Source: Sulfurivermis sp040755915 (GTDB lineage: Bacteria > Pseudomonadota > Gammaproteobacteria > Thiohalomonadales > Thiohalomonadaceae). Taken from it: DNA of 64,000 bases. The DNA lies in NCBI GenBank assembly GCA_040755915.1, contig JBFLWM010000025.1:24376-88375 (forward strand). Direction: 5' to 3'. Position 1 is the stretch's first letter; each line of letters begins with the position of its first letter. Position numbers and translations under genes: made by a program. Below the pieces are notes generated by a model. It saw only the letters and a program-made list of their open reading frames with translations, was not told the origin of the DNA and did not search any database. Below are positions 34,185 through 42,379 of this stretch, in pieces.

Positions 34185-35893
34185 GCGCGCTGCACTGGCG
34201 CGAGCCGCTGTGGCTGCTGCTGGCCCTGCTGCCGCTGCTGCCTTTTCTCTGGCGGCGGTTGCGCGGCGGCGAGTACGCCGCGCCGCACCTGTTGCCCTGG
34301 GTGGCGCTGCCGCCGGGGCGCCGGCCGCTGTGGCGCAACGCCGCCTGGCTGGCCGGCTGGGGGCTGCTGGCCATGGCGGCGGCCGGGCCGCGCCTGCCGC
34401 TGGACGGTGGGGAGGCGGCGCTCAGCGGCGGCACCGTGCTCGCCTTGGTGGACCTGTCGCGCTCCATGGCCGCCGCCGACGTGCTGCCCGACCGCCGCCG
34501 CCGCGCGGCACTGGAGTTGCACGCCCTGCTGGAGCAGGCGCGCGGCAGCCGCATCGGCGTCATCGTCTACGCCGGCCGGCCCCACCTCTACGTGCCGCCC
34601 ACCGCCGACCATCAGGCGCTGCGCTTCTATCTGGAGAGCCTGGACCGGCTGGTGCTGCCCACCCACGGCAGCCGCCTGGCACCGGCCCTGGCGCTGGCCC
34701 GCAGCACCCTGGCCGGGGAGGCCGGGGCGGTGGCGCTGTTCACCGATGGGACCGACGACGCGGACGCGGCGGCGGCGGTGCGCGCCCTGACCGAGACCGG
34801 GGCGACGCTGCACGTGCTGGGCCTCGGCACCGCGGAGGGCGAGGCGATCCCGCTGCCCGGCGGCGGCTGGCTGAAAGACGCCGAGGGCCGCCCGCTGATC
34901 GCCCGCCTGGACGAGCCGGGCCTCGCCGCCCTGGCGCGGCTGGGCGGCGGCAGCTACCGCCGCATCGCCCCCGGACCCGCCGACTGGTCGGCCCTGGTCG
35001 CCGGCCTGCCCGCCGCCGCGCCGGGGCCGGAGGCCGCCTGGCGCGAGCTCTATCCCCGGGCCCTGCTGCCCGCCGTGCTGCTGCTGTTCCTCGCCCTGAT
35101 GCCTTACGGTTTTGGCCGCGCCGCCCTGGGCCTGCTGCTGCTGCCGGCCCTGCTGCCGCCGCCGACGCAGGCGGCCGACACGAGCGAGGCCTACCGCGCC
35201 TACCAGACGGGCGACTACGCCACAGCGGCAGTTCTGTATTCCGATCTGCCCGGCGCGAGCGGCCGCCTGGGCGAGGGCGCCAGCCACTACCAGGCCGGTG
35301 ATTATGTGGCGGCGGCACAGGCCTTCACCGCGGCGGTGCTGGCGGCGCGGGACGACGGCGCGCGCGCCGACGCCCTGTTCAACCTGGGCGCGGCCCTCTA
35401 CCGCCGGGGCGACTACGCCGGCGCGGCGCAGGTGTACGGCGATGTACTGCGCTACCGCGGCGATGACGCCGCGGCAGCCCACAACCGGGCGCTGAGCCTA
35501 GCCCTGTGGCAGGCGGTGCAGAGCCATTTGGGCACCGAGGCCGCGGCGCGCCCCGGCCGCGGCCCGCGCAGCGGCCGTGCCGTGCCCGGCATGTCCCTGG
35601 GCGAGGACGTGCGCCTGTCCCTGGACGACGCCGCGGCGGCGGCGCCGCTGCCGGCCCTGCCCGCCGACGCCGCCACCCTCATCGAACACGGCCTGGAGCA
35701 TGCCGCCCTGGCGGCGACGGGCGCGGGTGCCAGCGGCCGCGCCTGGCAACAGGACCTGGCCCAGGCGCGCCTGCGCATGCTGGCGCTGGAGGACGACCCC
35801 GCCCTGCTGTGGCAGCGCCTGTTCGAGGCCGAGGAGGGCTTCCCCGCCCCGCTGCGCGAGCCGCGCGAGATGCCGGGGGTGGCGCCGTGGTGA
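34181..35893 (+). CDS. batB: BatB-BatC type VWA and TPR fusion protein
   Basis: 570 residues. VWA domain with intact DLSRSMAAADV MIDAS (about 92-102) and LFTDGTDDADA (about 187-197), two membrane helices at the N-terminus and one near 290-325, then TPR repeats (about 335-440: YRAYQTGDYATAAVLY, HYQAGDYVAAAQAF, YRRGDYAGAAQVY). BatB and BatC are often fused in this way. Start ATG overlaps the batA stop (ATGA). Confidence 0.87.
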   Translation: MSALHWREPLWLLLALLPLLPFLWRRLRGGEYAAPHLLPWVALPPGRRPLWRNAAWLAGWGLLAMAAAGPRLPLDGGEAALSGGTVLALVDLSRSMAAADVLPDRRRRAALELHALLEQARGSRIGVIVYAGRPHLYVPPTADHQALRFYLESLDRLVLPTHGSRLAPALALARSTLAGEAGAVALFTDGTDDADAAAAVRALTETGATLHVLGLGTAEGEAIPLPGGGWLKDAEGRPLIARLDEPGLAALARLGGGSYRRIAPGPADWSALVAGLPAAAPGPEAAWRELYPRALLPAVLLLFLALMPYGFGRAALGLLLLPALLPPPTQAADTSEAYRAYQTGDYATAAVLYSDLPGASGRLGEGASHYQAGDYVAAAQAFTAAVLAARDDGARADALFNLGAALYRRGDYAGAAQVYGDVLRYRGDDAAAAHNRALSLALWQAVQSHLGTEAAARPGRGPRSGRAVPGMSLGEDVRLSLDDAAAAAPLPALPADAATLIEHGLEHAALAATGAGASGRAWQQDLAQARLRMLALEDDPALLWQRLFEAEEGFPAPLREPREMPGVAPW

Positions 35894-35932
35894 GCTGTGG
35901 AAAAGACAGTTTTGTCGCAACAGCAGCCAGGT

Positions 35933-35982
35933 ATAGGGCGCCCCATGGGCGCCGCGCCAAGGCGGGCGCGGCCCGCCCTATG
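35933..35982. repeat. TATAGGGCG...CGCCCTATG palindrome at the batD start
   Basis: A GC-rich palindrome of the CATAGGGCGGGCC / GGGCGCCCTATG family, also at 37571-37621 and as a half at 32502. Its right end supplies the ATG used here as the batD start. Confidence 0.65.
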
Positions 35983-37548
35983 AATCCACCGGGTGTGAGG
36001 TGGACGCCTGCCTATTCAGAAACCGCAGCAGGTCTCGCCGATGGTGTAGCCCGGCGCCGCGGCGGTGAAATCTTCGTGTTGTTCCTGCTGCTGGCGCTGC
36101 TGCCGCCCCTGGCCGGCGCCGTCAGCCTGGAGCTGGAGGCGGCGCAGATGGAGCTGGGCCAGCCGCTGCGCGGTGTCGTCCTGACGGCGCAAGCGCCTAC
36201 CGCCGAGACGCTGCAGCCGCTGGAGGCGGACTTCGCCGTGGTGGTGCGCGGCGGGGCCGAGCGGCAGGCCGATGGCCGTTATCGTTTGGGCTTCAGCCTG
36301 TATCCGCGGCGCGAGGGCGCGGTTCCCTTGCCTGACGACATCACCGCACGAGTCTCCTCGAAACAACTCCCTCCCCCTCAGGGGGACGACTGCACGGATG
36401 CAGTCGGTCGGCCGTGTCGGGAGCATGCGGCCCAGGGCCGGGGTGAGGGGATCAGAAGCATCTTCGTGACCGCCGCCATCGAACGCGGCCAGCTCCTGGA
36501 GGTGCGCCAATCGGTATCCACCCTCAGCCCGTGGGTGCGCCAGCAGGTGCTGGTGCTGCTGGAGGTGATCACCCCCGAGCCCTACGCCTCGCTGCAGGCC
36601 GACCCGGTCAGCCTCCCCGGCTTCGAGGTGATCCCCCTGCCCGGCAGCAGCGAGAAGGTCGCCACCGCCGCCGGGACGCAGACCCGCCTGCGCGCCGGCT
36701 GGGCGCTGTTCGCCGTGGCGCCGGGACGCTACCGTCCTGCGCTGCCACCGCTGCGCTATCGGCTGAGCGGCGCCAGCAGGCGCCTGTTTCCGCTCACGCT
36801 GCCGGCGCTGGAGGCCAGGGCGCTGCCGCCCTACGTGCCGCCGACCTTGCCGGTAGGCCGGGTGGAGTTGAGTTCCACTCTGGCGCCGGACGGCCTGCTG
36901 CACACCGGCCACCTGGCCCACTGGCGCGTCAGCGTCAGCGCCCCGGCGGTGCCGCCGGCCTGGCTGCCGCCGCTGCTGCGCGGCCTGGCCGCGGATGGCG
37001 CCGTCGAGTTCCTGCCGGCGCAGACCACCTACGCCGCCGCGCCCGATGCCGGCGGCATCCATGCCCGCGCCGAGCACCTGATCCCGCTGCGCCCGCGCCG
37101 CGACGGCCGTCTCGCCCTGCCCGTGCTGGAGGTGCAGTACTTCGACCCGGACAGCGGCCGGCTGGAGCGGGTCAGCCACGCCCCGCCGCGGCCACTGGTG
37201 CTCGGCAGCGCCGCACGCTGGGGCGCGGCGGCCCTGCTGCTGGCGCTGCTGGTCTGGCTGGCGCCCAAGGCCTGGCGCTTTGTTGCTGACGGCTGGCACC
37301 GCCGCCGCGCCCGTCGCGCCGCCCTGGCGGCGCTGGCCCGGGCCGAAGACCTCGCGGCCATCCGCGCCGCCCTGCGCCGTTACGCGGAGGCGATGGGCGG
37401 CCCCGCCAGTCTGGCCCTCGACGCCTGGTACTGCCGCCACGCCCCCGCTGCCGCCGCCGAACTGGCCGAACTGGCCGCCGCCAGCTTCGGTGGCGGCGAT
37501 GCCGATGTGATCGCGTTGCGGCAGCGGCTGTGGCGACGGCTGCGGTAG
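35980..37548 (+). CDS. batD: BatD-like oxygen-tolerance protein with internal repeat
   Basis: About 522 residues. A hydrophobic signal (VLFLLLALLPPLAGA) begins near residue 28, followed by beta-rich BatD domains and a C-terminal membrane helix (WGAAALLLALLVWLAPKAW). The start is uncertain: a palindromic repeat overlaps this point, and GTG 35890 is an alternative that overlaps the batB stop. Residues about 129-158 come from a dispersed CCCTCCCCCTCAGGG... GGGTGAGGGG element that keeps the frame but interrupts the domain. BatD closes the moxR-bat operon. Confidence 0.75.
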   Translation: MNPPGVRWTPAYSETAAGLADGVARRRGGEIFVLFLLLALLPPLAGAVSLELEAAQMELGQPLRGVVLTAQAPTAETLQPLEADFAVVVRGGAERQADGRYRLGFSLYPRREGAVPLPDDITARVSSKQLPPPQGDDCTDAVGRPCREHAAQGRGEGIRSIFVTAAIERGQLLEVRQSVSTLSPWVRQQVLVLLEVITPEPYASLQADPVSLPGFEVIPLPGSSEKVATAAGTQTRLRAGWALFAVAPGRYRPALPPLRYRLSGASRRLFPLTLPALEARALPPYVPPTLPVGRVELSSTLAPDGLLHTGHLAHWRVSVSAPAVPPAWLPPLLRGLAADGAVEFLPAQTTYAAAPDAGGIHARAEHLIPLRPRRDGRLALPVLEVQYFDPDSGRLERVSHAPPRPLVLGSAARWGAAALLLALLVWLAPKAWRFVADGWHRRRARRAALAALARAEDLAAIRAALRRYAEAMGGPASLALDAWYCRHAPAAAAELAELAAASFGGGDADVIALRQRLWRRLR

Positions 37549-37570
37549 GGATGTGTCGGGCTACGCGCGC

Positions 37571-37657
37571 CATAGGGCGGGCCATGTCTGTCTTGGCTCG
37601 GCGCCCGTGGGGCGCCCTATGATTTGGTAAAGGTAGGGTGCGCATTGCGCACCCTAC
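37571..37657. repeat. Two palindromic elements after batD
   Basis: CATAGGGCGGGCC...GGGCGCCCTATG (37571-37621) and GTAGGGTGCGCATTGCGCACCCTAC (37633-37657, nearly perfect). They lie between the convergent batD and ParE-type genes and may also serve as transcript ends. Confidence 0.7.
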
Positions 37658-37660
37658 GGC

Positions 37661-37954
37661 TTAAACCGGATAGTCCAGCTCCAGCTGATGGCGGAGGGCG
37701 AGGATGCGGATCTGGTCGCGCGCCGGGAGGAAGCGATACAGCGCAACGTAGCCTGATTTGCCGTAGGAGATGATCAGTTCGCGGATGTCGCCCTCGATAC
37801 AGCGCCCGACCAGCGGATGCGCCGCGAGGGTTTCGACCGCACCGGTGATGGCCGCGGCGGCCGCCAGGGCCGCGGTGGGGTCGTGTTCACGCAGGAACCC
37901 GAACAGGCGCTCCAGATTGGCGAGTGCGTTTTCCGAATAGATTACTTCTGCCAA
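37661..37954 (-). CDS. parE: ParE/RelE-family toxin
   Basis: 97 residues from TTG 37954. The pattern LAEVIYSENALANLERLFGFLREHD, then HPLVGRCIEGDIRELIISYGKSGYVALYRF and IRILALRHQLELDYPV is that of ParE/RelE toxins. The TTG start overlaps the last codons of the antitoxin gene in another frame; a longer frame from 38002 exists but would run inside the antitoxin. Expected to be inhibited by the protein encoded upstream. Confidence 0.85.
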   Translation of the reverse strand: MAEVIYSENALANLERLFGFLREHDPTAALAAAAAITGAVETLAAHPLVGRCIEGDIRELIISYGKSGYVALYRFLPARDQIRILALRHQLELDYPV

Positions 37955-38226
37955 GGTTGCGGCCTTGCCGTGGTCTCGCCCTGGGCCAGCCGTTTCAACC
38001 ACGCGTGCACGTCGTCGGCGCGGTAGACGTTGCCGCCTTCCTCCACGTCCTTGTCCGATTGCAGCGCCTCCTGCACGAACTCATACAGTCGCTCCTCCCG
38101 CGCCACCTCCCGCTCCAACGCCTCGACCATCACGCTGTGCGGCGAACGGCGGCTCAACTCGGCCAGCCGCTGGATTCTGGCCTTGAGTTCCTCGGGGATC
38201 TTGATGGAGGTGGATACGACGGACAT
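37942..38226 (-). CDS. parD: ParD-like ribbon-helix-helix antitoxin
   Basis: 94 residues: VSTSIKIPEELKARIQRLAELSRRSPHSVMVEALEREV is a typical RHH DNA-binding start (residues 4-41), followed by an acidic toxin-binding tail. AGAGG lies upstream of ATG 38226. It overlaps the toxin start by 13 bases, as in many toxin-antitoxin operons. Confidence 0.85.
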   Translation of the reverse strand: MSVVSTSIKIPEELKARIQRLAELSRRSPHSVMVEALEREVAREERLYEFVQEALQSDKDVEEGGNVYRADDVHAWLKRLAQGETTARPQPWQK

Positions 38227-38318
38227 GGCTGCAACCTCTGCGGGCGGGTAGTCGTATCGTAGTACCGGGCAGGGCGAATAGCCAATGCATGGCGTTGTGG
38301 GCACAAGCGCTGGATCGG

Positions 38319-38561
38319 CTAAGGCGTCAGCAGTACGTGAACCGGAACGGCAAGCGCGCGGGCAATGCGCTCGATGTTGTCCAGGGAGATATTGCGCGCG
38401 CCGCGCTCGACATGGGCGATGAAGGTACGGTGCAGCCCGCATTCGAAGGCGAGTTGCTCCTGGGACCAGCCGCAGCCCTGTCGCAGGTGGACGATGTTGG
38501 CGGCCAGTATCGTCCGGGCAGAAGATGCCGGCTGGTCGGGGGGGGTGGTTTGGGATGACAT
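38319..38561 (-). CDS. Small XRE-type helix-turn-helix regulator
   Basis: 80 residues. ILAANIVHLRQGCGWSQEQLAFECGLHRTFIAHVERGARNISLDNIERIARAL (18-70) is a full HTH_3 domain. It is divergent from the small coiled-coil gene at 38651 and may regulate the local accessory genes. Confidence 0.8.
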   Translation of the reverse strand: MSSQTTPPDQPASSARTILAANIVHLRQGCGWSQEQLAFECGLHRTFIAHVERGARNISLDNIERIARALAVPVHVLLTP

Positions 38562-38650
38562 ACACGGGAGTCTCCCGGTCTAGCGCTTTTAAGTCAGCCG
38601 TGTTTGAGTCACAATCAAGCGTGGAACCCCATTCCACGGAGGCGAGGAAA

Positions 38651-38845
38651 ATGGATGACAGGGAGCGTAACCTCGAAGAATTGGAGGCGGAGCTGAAGGA
38701 GTTGCAGGCCTTGGAGCAGGCCGCCAAGGATGCCGTAGGTCGCGGGGATGCCGAGGCGGCGATAGCGGCGGACATATTCACCCGGCTCATCGCCAGGTGT
38801 CGCCGCCAATTGGCGATGAAGCGGGACTCTCAACCGGAGCCGTAA
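38651..38845 (+). CDS. Small charged helical protein
   Basis: 64 residues, acidic then basic, predicted as one long helix with heptad-like leucines (LEELEAELKELQALEQAAKDAV). GAGG is close to ATG 38651. Family not recognised; could be a short coding region tied to the divergent HTH gene. Moderate doubt that it is expressed. Confidence 0.5.
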   Translation: MDDRERNLEELEAELKELQALEQAAKDAVGRGDAEAAIAADIFTRLIARCRRQLAMKRDSQPEP

Positions 38846-38879
38846 ACTGGCCTGTTCTCGCTTGGGCGTGCTAGTGCTT

Positions 38880-38982
38880 TATGTGTCGAGAAATTATTAT
38901 CTTTCCGACATATCGCGCCGACGTGTCGTTCTCACCGACACGTCACCTGTATGTGTCGAAATATCTTGAAACAATCGACATA
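38880..38982. promoter_or_regulatory. Three TGTCG / CGACA dyads upstream of fic
   Basis: GACGTGTCG-N7-CGACACGTC (38920-38944) is perfect. On either side lie TATGTGTCGA with CCGACATAT (38880-38912) and TATGTGTCGA with TCGACATA (38950-38982). The region is AT-richer than its surroundings and ends 56 bases before the fic start, so it looks like a cooperative operator array. Confidence 0.55.
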
Positions 38983-39038
38983 TTGACCCAGCATAGCCCC
39001 ACCTACACCACGGAAGAGCGCGACACCCGACGGACGCC

Positions 39039-40187
39039 ATGGTTTTTGATCCCAGCCGCTCCTACAACGAACTGCCGCCCCTCCCGCCCGCTAAGGAGCT
39101 GGAAACCCGCGCCGTGCTGAAACTGTGCACCGAGGCGCGCGTCGCGCTGGCCGAGTTGAAGCAACTGGGCGCCGGCCTGCCCAACCAGGTGGTGCTGATC
39201 AACACCATCCCGTTGCTGGAGGCGCAGGCCAGTTCCGAGATCGAAAACATCGTCACCACCACCGACCAGCTGTTCCGCTACGTGGATGCCGCCGGCAACG
39301 ACCTGGACCCGGCCACCAAGGAGGCGCTGCGCTACCGTACCGCCCTCAAGCGCGGCTTCGACTCGCTGCAAACCCGCCCGCTGTCCACCGCAACGGCGGT
39401 GGAGGTGTGCCGCACCCTCAAGGACGCCGACCTCGACATCCGCCGCGTGCCCGGCACGCGCCTTATCAACGACCGCAGCGGCGCCGCCATCTACACCCCG
39501 CCGGAGGGCGAGGCGCTGTTGCGCGACCAGCTCGCCAACTGGGAGCGCTTTCTCCATCAGGAGACCGAGCTCGACCCCCTGGTGCGCATGGCCGTTGGCC
39601 ACTACCAGTTCGAGGCCATCCACCCCTTCGTGGACGGCAACGGCCGCACCGGCCGCGTGCTCAACATCCTGTTCCTGGTCGAACAGGGCCTGCTCGAACT
39701 GCCGGTGCTCTACCTCTCGCGCTACATCATCCGCCACAAGGCCGACTACTACCGCCTGCTGCTGGAGGTGACGCGCGAGGGTAACTGGCAGGAGTGGCTG
39801 CGCTTCATGCTGAGTGCGGTCAAGGACTCCGCCCACTGGACCGCCGCCAAGATCCGCGCCGCGCAACGCTTGCAGGAACACACCGCCGAGCATGTGCGCC
39901 GTCAGGCCCCGGCGATCTACAGCCGCGAATTGGTGGAGCAGATCTTCATCCAGCCCTACTGCCGCATCGGTAATCTCGTCGATGCCGGCATCGCCCACCG
40001 CGAAACCGCCTCCAAATACCTCAAGGCCCTGTGCGACATCGGCGTACTGCACGAGATCAAGGCCGGGCGCGAAAAGCTGTTCGTGCACCCGAAGTTCTTG
40101 CGGCTGTTGACGGAGGAGGGGAATGAATTTGAGTCGTACCCAGCGACGCACAATATGGCAACGCGCCGAGATGACAGGCAGCAATAA
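39039..40187 (+). CDS. fic: Fic family protein with N-terminal inhibitory motif
   Basis: 382 residues. Active motif HPFVDGNGRTGR (about 194-205) is complete for AMP or other nucleotide transfer. SSEIEN (about 65-70) matches the class II inhibitory helix S/T-x-x-x-E-G/N. The C-terminal region looks like a winged helix, as in DNA-binding Fic proteins. The target is unknown. Located between toxin-antitoxin and restriction genes; upstream dyads suggest autoregulation. Confidence 0.9.
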   Translation: MVFDPSRSYNELPPLPPAKELETRAVLKLCTEARVALAELKQLGAGLPNQVVLINTIPLLEAQASSEIENIVTTTDQLFRYVDAAGNDLDPATKEALRYRTALKRGFDSLQTRPLSTATAVEVCRTLKDADLDIRRVPGTRLINDRSGAAIYTPPEGEALLRDQLANWERFLHQETELDPLVRMAVGHYQFEAIHPFVDGNGRTGRVLNILFLVEQGLLELPVLYLSRYIIRHKADYYRLLLEVTREGNWQEWLRFMLSAVKDSAHWTAAKIRAAQRLQEHTAEHVRRQAPAIYSRELVEQIFIQPYCRIGNLVDAGIAHRETASKYLKALCDIGVLHEIKAGREKLFVHPKFLRLLTEEGNEFESYPATHNMATRRDDRQQ

Positions 40188-40237
40188 GCCGCCACGACCG
40201 ATACCGAAACAAGAAACGAACAATTCAGGACGACAAC

Positions 40238-42379
40238 ATGACGATTACACTAGCGGAACTGCTGAAAGACACCGCCTACAAACTCAGCCAATTCAAGGCC
40301 GAGCAGATCGCGACCCTCGAAGCGTCCATCTCTGTCAAGGAGAGCGGCAAGAAGCCAGCGCCCTATGTCACCTGCCTGGTGCGCGGTAAGCCCATCAAGC
40401 TCACGCCGGAAGAGGCGGTACGTCAGCTCTACGTCATGGTGCTGCGCGATGACCTGGGTTATTCCGTCAGTCGCATGGAGCTGGAACACGAAGTCACCTT
40501 CGGCCGCGAAAAGAAGCGCGCCGACATCTGCATCTTCGACAAGGACAACACCACCGCGCCCTATATCCTGGTGGAACTCAAGAAGCCCAAGCTCAAGGAC
40601 GGCAAGGAACAGCTCAAGAGCTACTGCAATGCCACCGGCGCCCCCATGGGGGTCTGGACCAACGGCGAACAGATCTCCTATTACCACCGCAAGGACCCGA
40701 ACTATTTCGAGGACATCCCGGCCATTCCCTCGGCCCACGAGCGGCTGTCGGACATCCTCTCTGAACGCTGGACCATGGACGACCTGATCCGGCTCGACAA
40801 GCTGGTCAACGAAAGAAAATCGCTTAAAGACCTCATTCTGGAAATGGAGGATGAAGTTCTCGCCAACGCCGGGGTGGATGTATTCGAGGAGCTGTTCAAG
40901 CTCGTCTTCACCAAGCTCTACGACGAACTGGAGAGCGGCCGCGACCGCAAGCGCCATTTGGTGTTCAAGAACTACGGCGATACCGAAACGGAGCTGAAAA
41001 CCAAGATACAGGAACTCTTCGATAAGGCGCGCGGCAAATGGGAGGGCGTGTTCCCCGAGGGCGACAAGATCCAGCTCACCGCCAGCCATCTGGCCGTCTG
41101 CGTCTCTTCGCTGGAAAAGGTCAAGTTGTTCAACTCCAACCTGGAGGTGGTGGACGAGGCGTTTGAGTATCTGATCAACAAATCCAGCAAGGGCGAAAAG
41201 GGTCAATACTTCACGCCGCGCTACGTCATCGACATGTGCGTCAAGATGCTCAACCCCCAGGAGCACGAAACCCTGATCGACACTGCCGCCGGCAGTTGCG
41301 GCTTCCCGGTACATGGCATCTTCCACGTCTGGGAGCAGATCATGCGCGACGAGGGACTACCGAAAAGCCACCTCTTTACCACCGAGAAGAAACCCGCCCG
41401 CTGCGAAGACTATGTACGGGACAAGGTGTTCGCCATCGACTTCGATGAAAAGGCGGTGCGCGTCGGCCGTACCCTCAACCTCATCGCCGGTGACGGGCAG
41501 ACTAATGTGCTCCACCTCAACACCCTCGATTACGAGCGCTGGAGTGACAAAACCGACGACGAGGCATGGACCGACATCTACGGCCAGGGCTGGAAGAATC
41601 TGCGCAAGCTGCGCCTGAGCAAGACCAGCAACCGCGATTTCGGTTTCGATGTATTGATGGCCAACCCGCCCTTCGCTGGCGATATCAAAGAAACCCGCAT
41701 CCTTGCCAAGTACGACCTGGCCCGCTCGGTCAGCCTCGACAAGATCGCCAAGGTCGATCCCAAGGACAAGAACATCGTCGATGCCAGCGACGGCGCACCC
41801 GGCTTCGCCGAGGCGCTGCACGCCAGTCATGAGGTGATCTATCGCCTGGCCGACGGCACCTATCGCAAGGTCAAGGTCAAGAACCAGAGCAAGGTGGGGC
41901 GCGACATTCTGTTCATTGAGCGTAATCTACATTTCCTCAGGCCCGGCGGGCGCATGGCCGTCGTTCTGCCGCAGGGGCGTTTCAATAATGCCAGCGACAA
42001 AGACCTGCGCGAATACCTCGCTTCCCATTGCCGTATCCTCGCCGTGGTGGGCCTGCACGGCAACGTGTTCAAGCCCCACACCGGTACCAAGACCAGCGTG
42101 CTGTTTGTGCAGAAGTGGAACGACGACCCGGCGGCGGGGCCGCTCTGCCCGCGAGTGGACGACTATCCCATCTTCTTCGCCACCATGCGCGAGCCGAGCA
42201 AGGACAACTCCGGCGACAAGATCTACCGCCAGGCCGCCGACGGTTCGCCGCTGCTCGATGAACACGGACATCTCATCGTCAAGCACGACCTGTTCAACCA
42301 CGATGGCAAGACCGAGGACGGCATCGCCGAGGCGTTCATCGAGTTCGCCAGGAAGGAGCGCTTAAGTTTTTTTCCATGA
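40238..42379 (+). CDS. hsdM: Type I DNA methyltransferase with N-terminal nuclease-like domain
   Basis: 713 residues. The N-terminal 180 residues resemble the HsdR N-terminal nuclease: RADICIFD (about 92-99) and YILVELKKPK (about 109-118) fit a PD-(D/E)xK site. The rest is HsdM: helical N6 region, SAM loop LIDTAAGSCGF (about 345-355) and catalytic NPPF (about 478). A separate HsdR helicase gene is absent, so cleavage, if any, must come from the fused domain. Stop overlaps the hsdS start (ATGA). Confidence 0.88.
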   Translation: MTITLAELLKDTAYKLSQFKAEQIATLEASISVKESGKKPAPYVTCLVRGKPIKLTPEEAVRQLYVMVLRDDLGYSVSRMELEHEVTFGREKKRADICIFDKDNTTAPYILVELKKPKLKDGKEQLKSYCNATGAPMGVWTNGEQISYYHRKDPNYFEDIPAIPSAHERLSDILSERWTMDDLIRLDKLVNERKSLKDLILEMEDEVLANAGVDVFEELFKLVFTKLYDELESGRDRKRHLVFKNYGDTETELKTKIQELFDKARGKWEGVFPEGDKIQLTASHLAVCVSSLEKVKLFNSNLEVVDEAFEYLINKSSKGEKGQYFTPRYVIDMCVKMLNPQEHETLIDTAAGSCGFPVHGIFHVWEQIMRDEGLPKSHLFTTEKKPARCEDYVRDKVFAIDFDEKAVRVGRTLNLIAGDGQTNVLHLNTLDYERWSDKTDDEAWTDIYGQGWKNLRKLRLSKTSNRDFGFDVLMANPPFAGDIKETRILAKYDLARSVSLDKIAKVDPKDKNIVDASDGAPGFAEALHASHEVIYRLADGTYRKVKVKNQSKVGRDILFIERNLHFLRPGGRMAVVLPQGRFNNASDKDLREYLASHCRILAVVGLHGNVFKPHTGTKTSVLFVQKWNDDPAAGPLCPRVDDYPIFFATMREPSKDNSGDKIYRQAADGSPLLDEHGHLIVKHDLFNHDGKTEDGIAEAFIEFARKERLSFFP

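Noticed and set aside
35506..35889. Extended N-terminus for batD
   Set aside because: This stretch overlaps batB in another frame and translates to low-complexity residues; real start lies at or after 35890.
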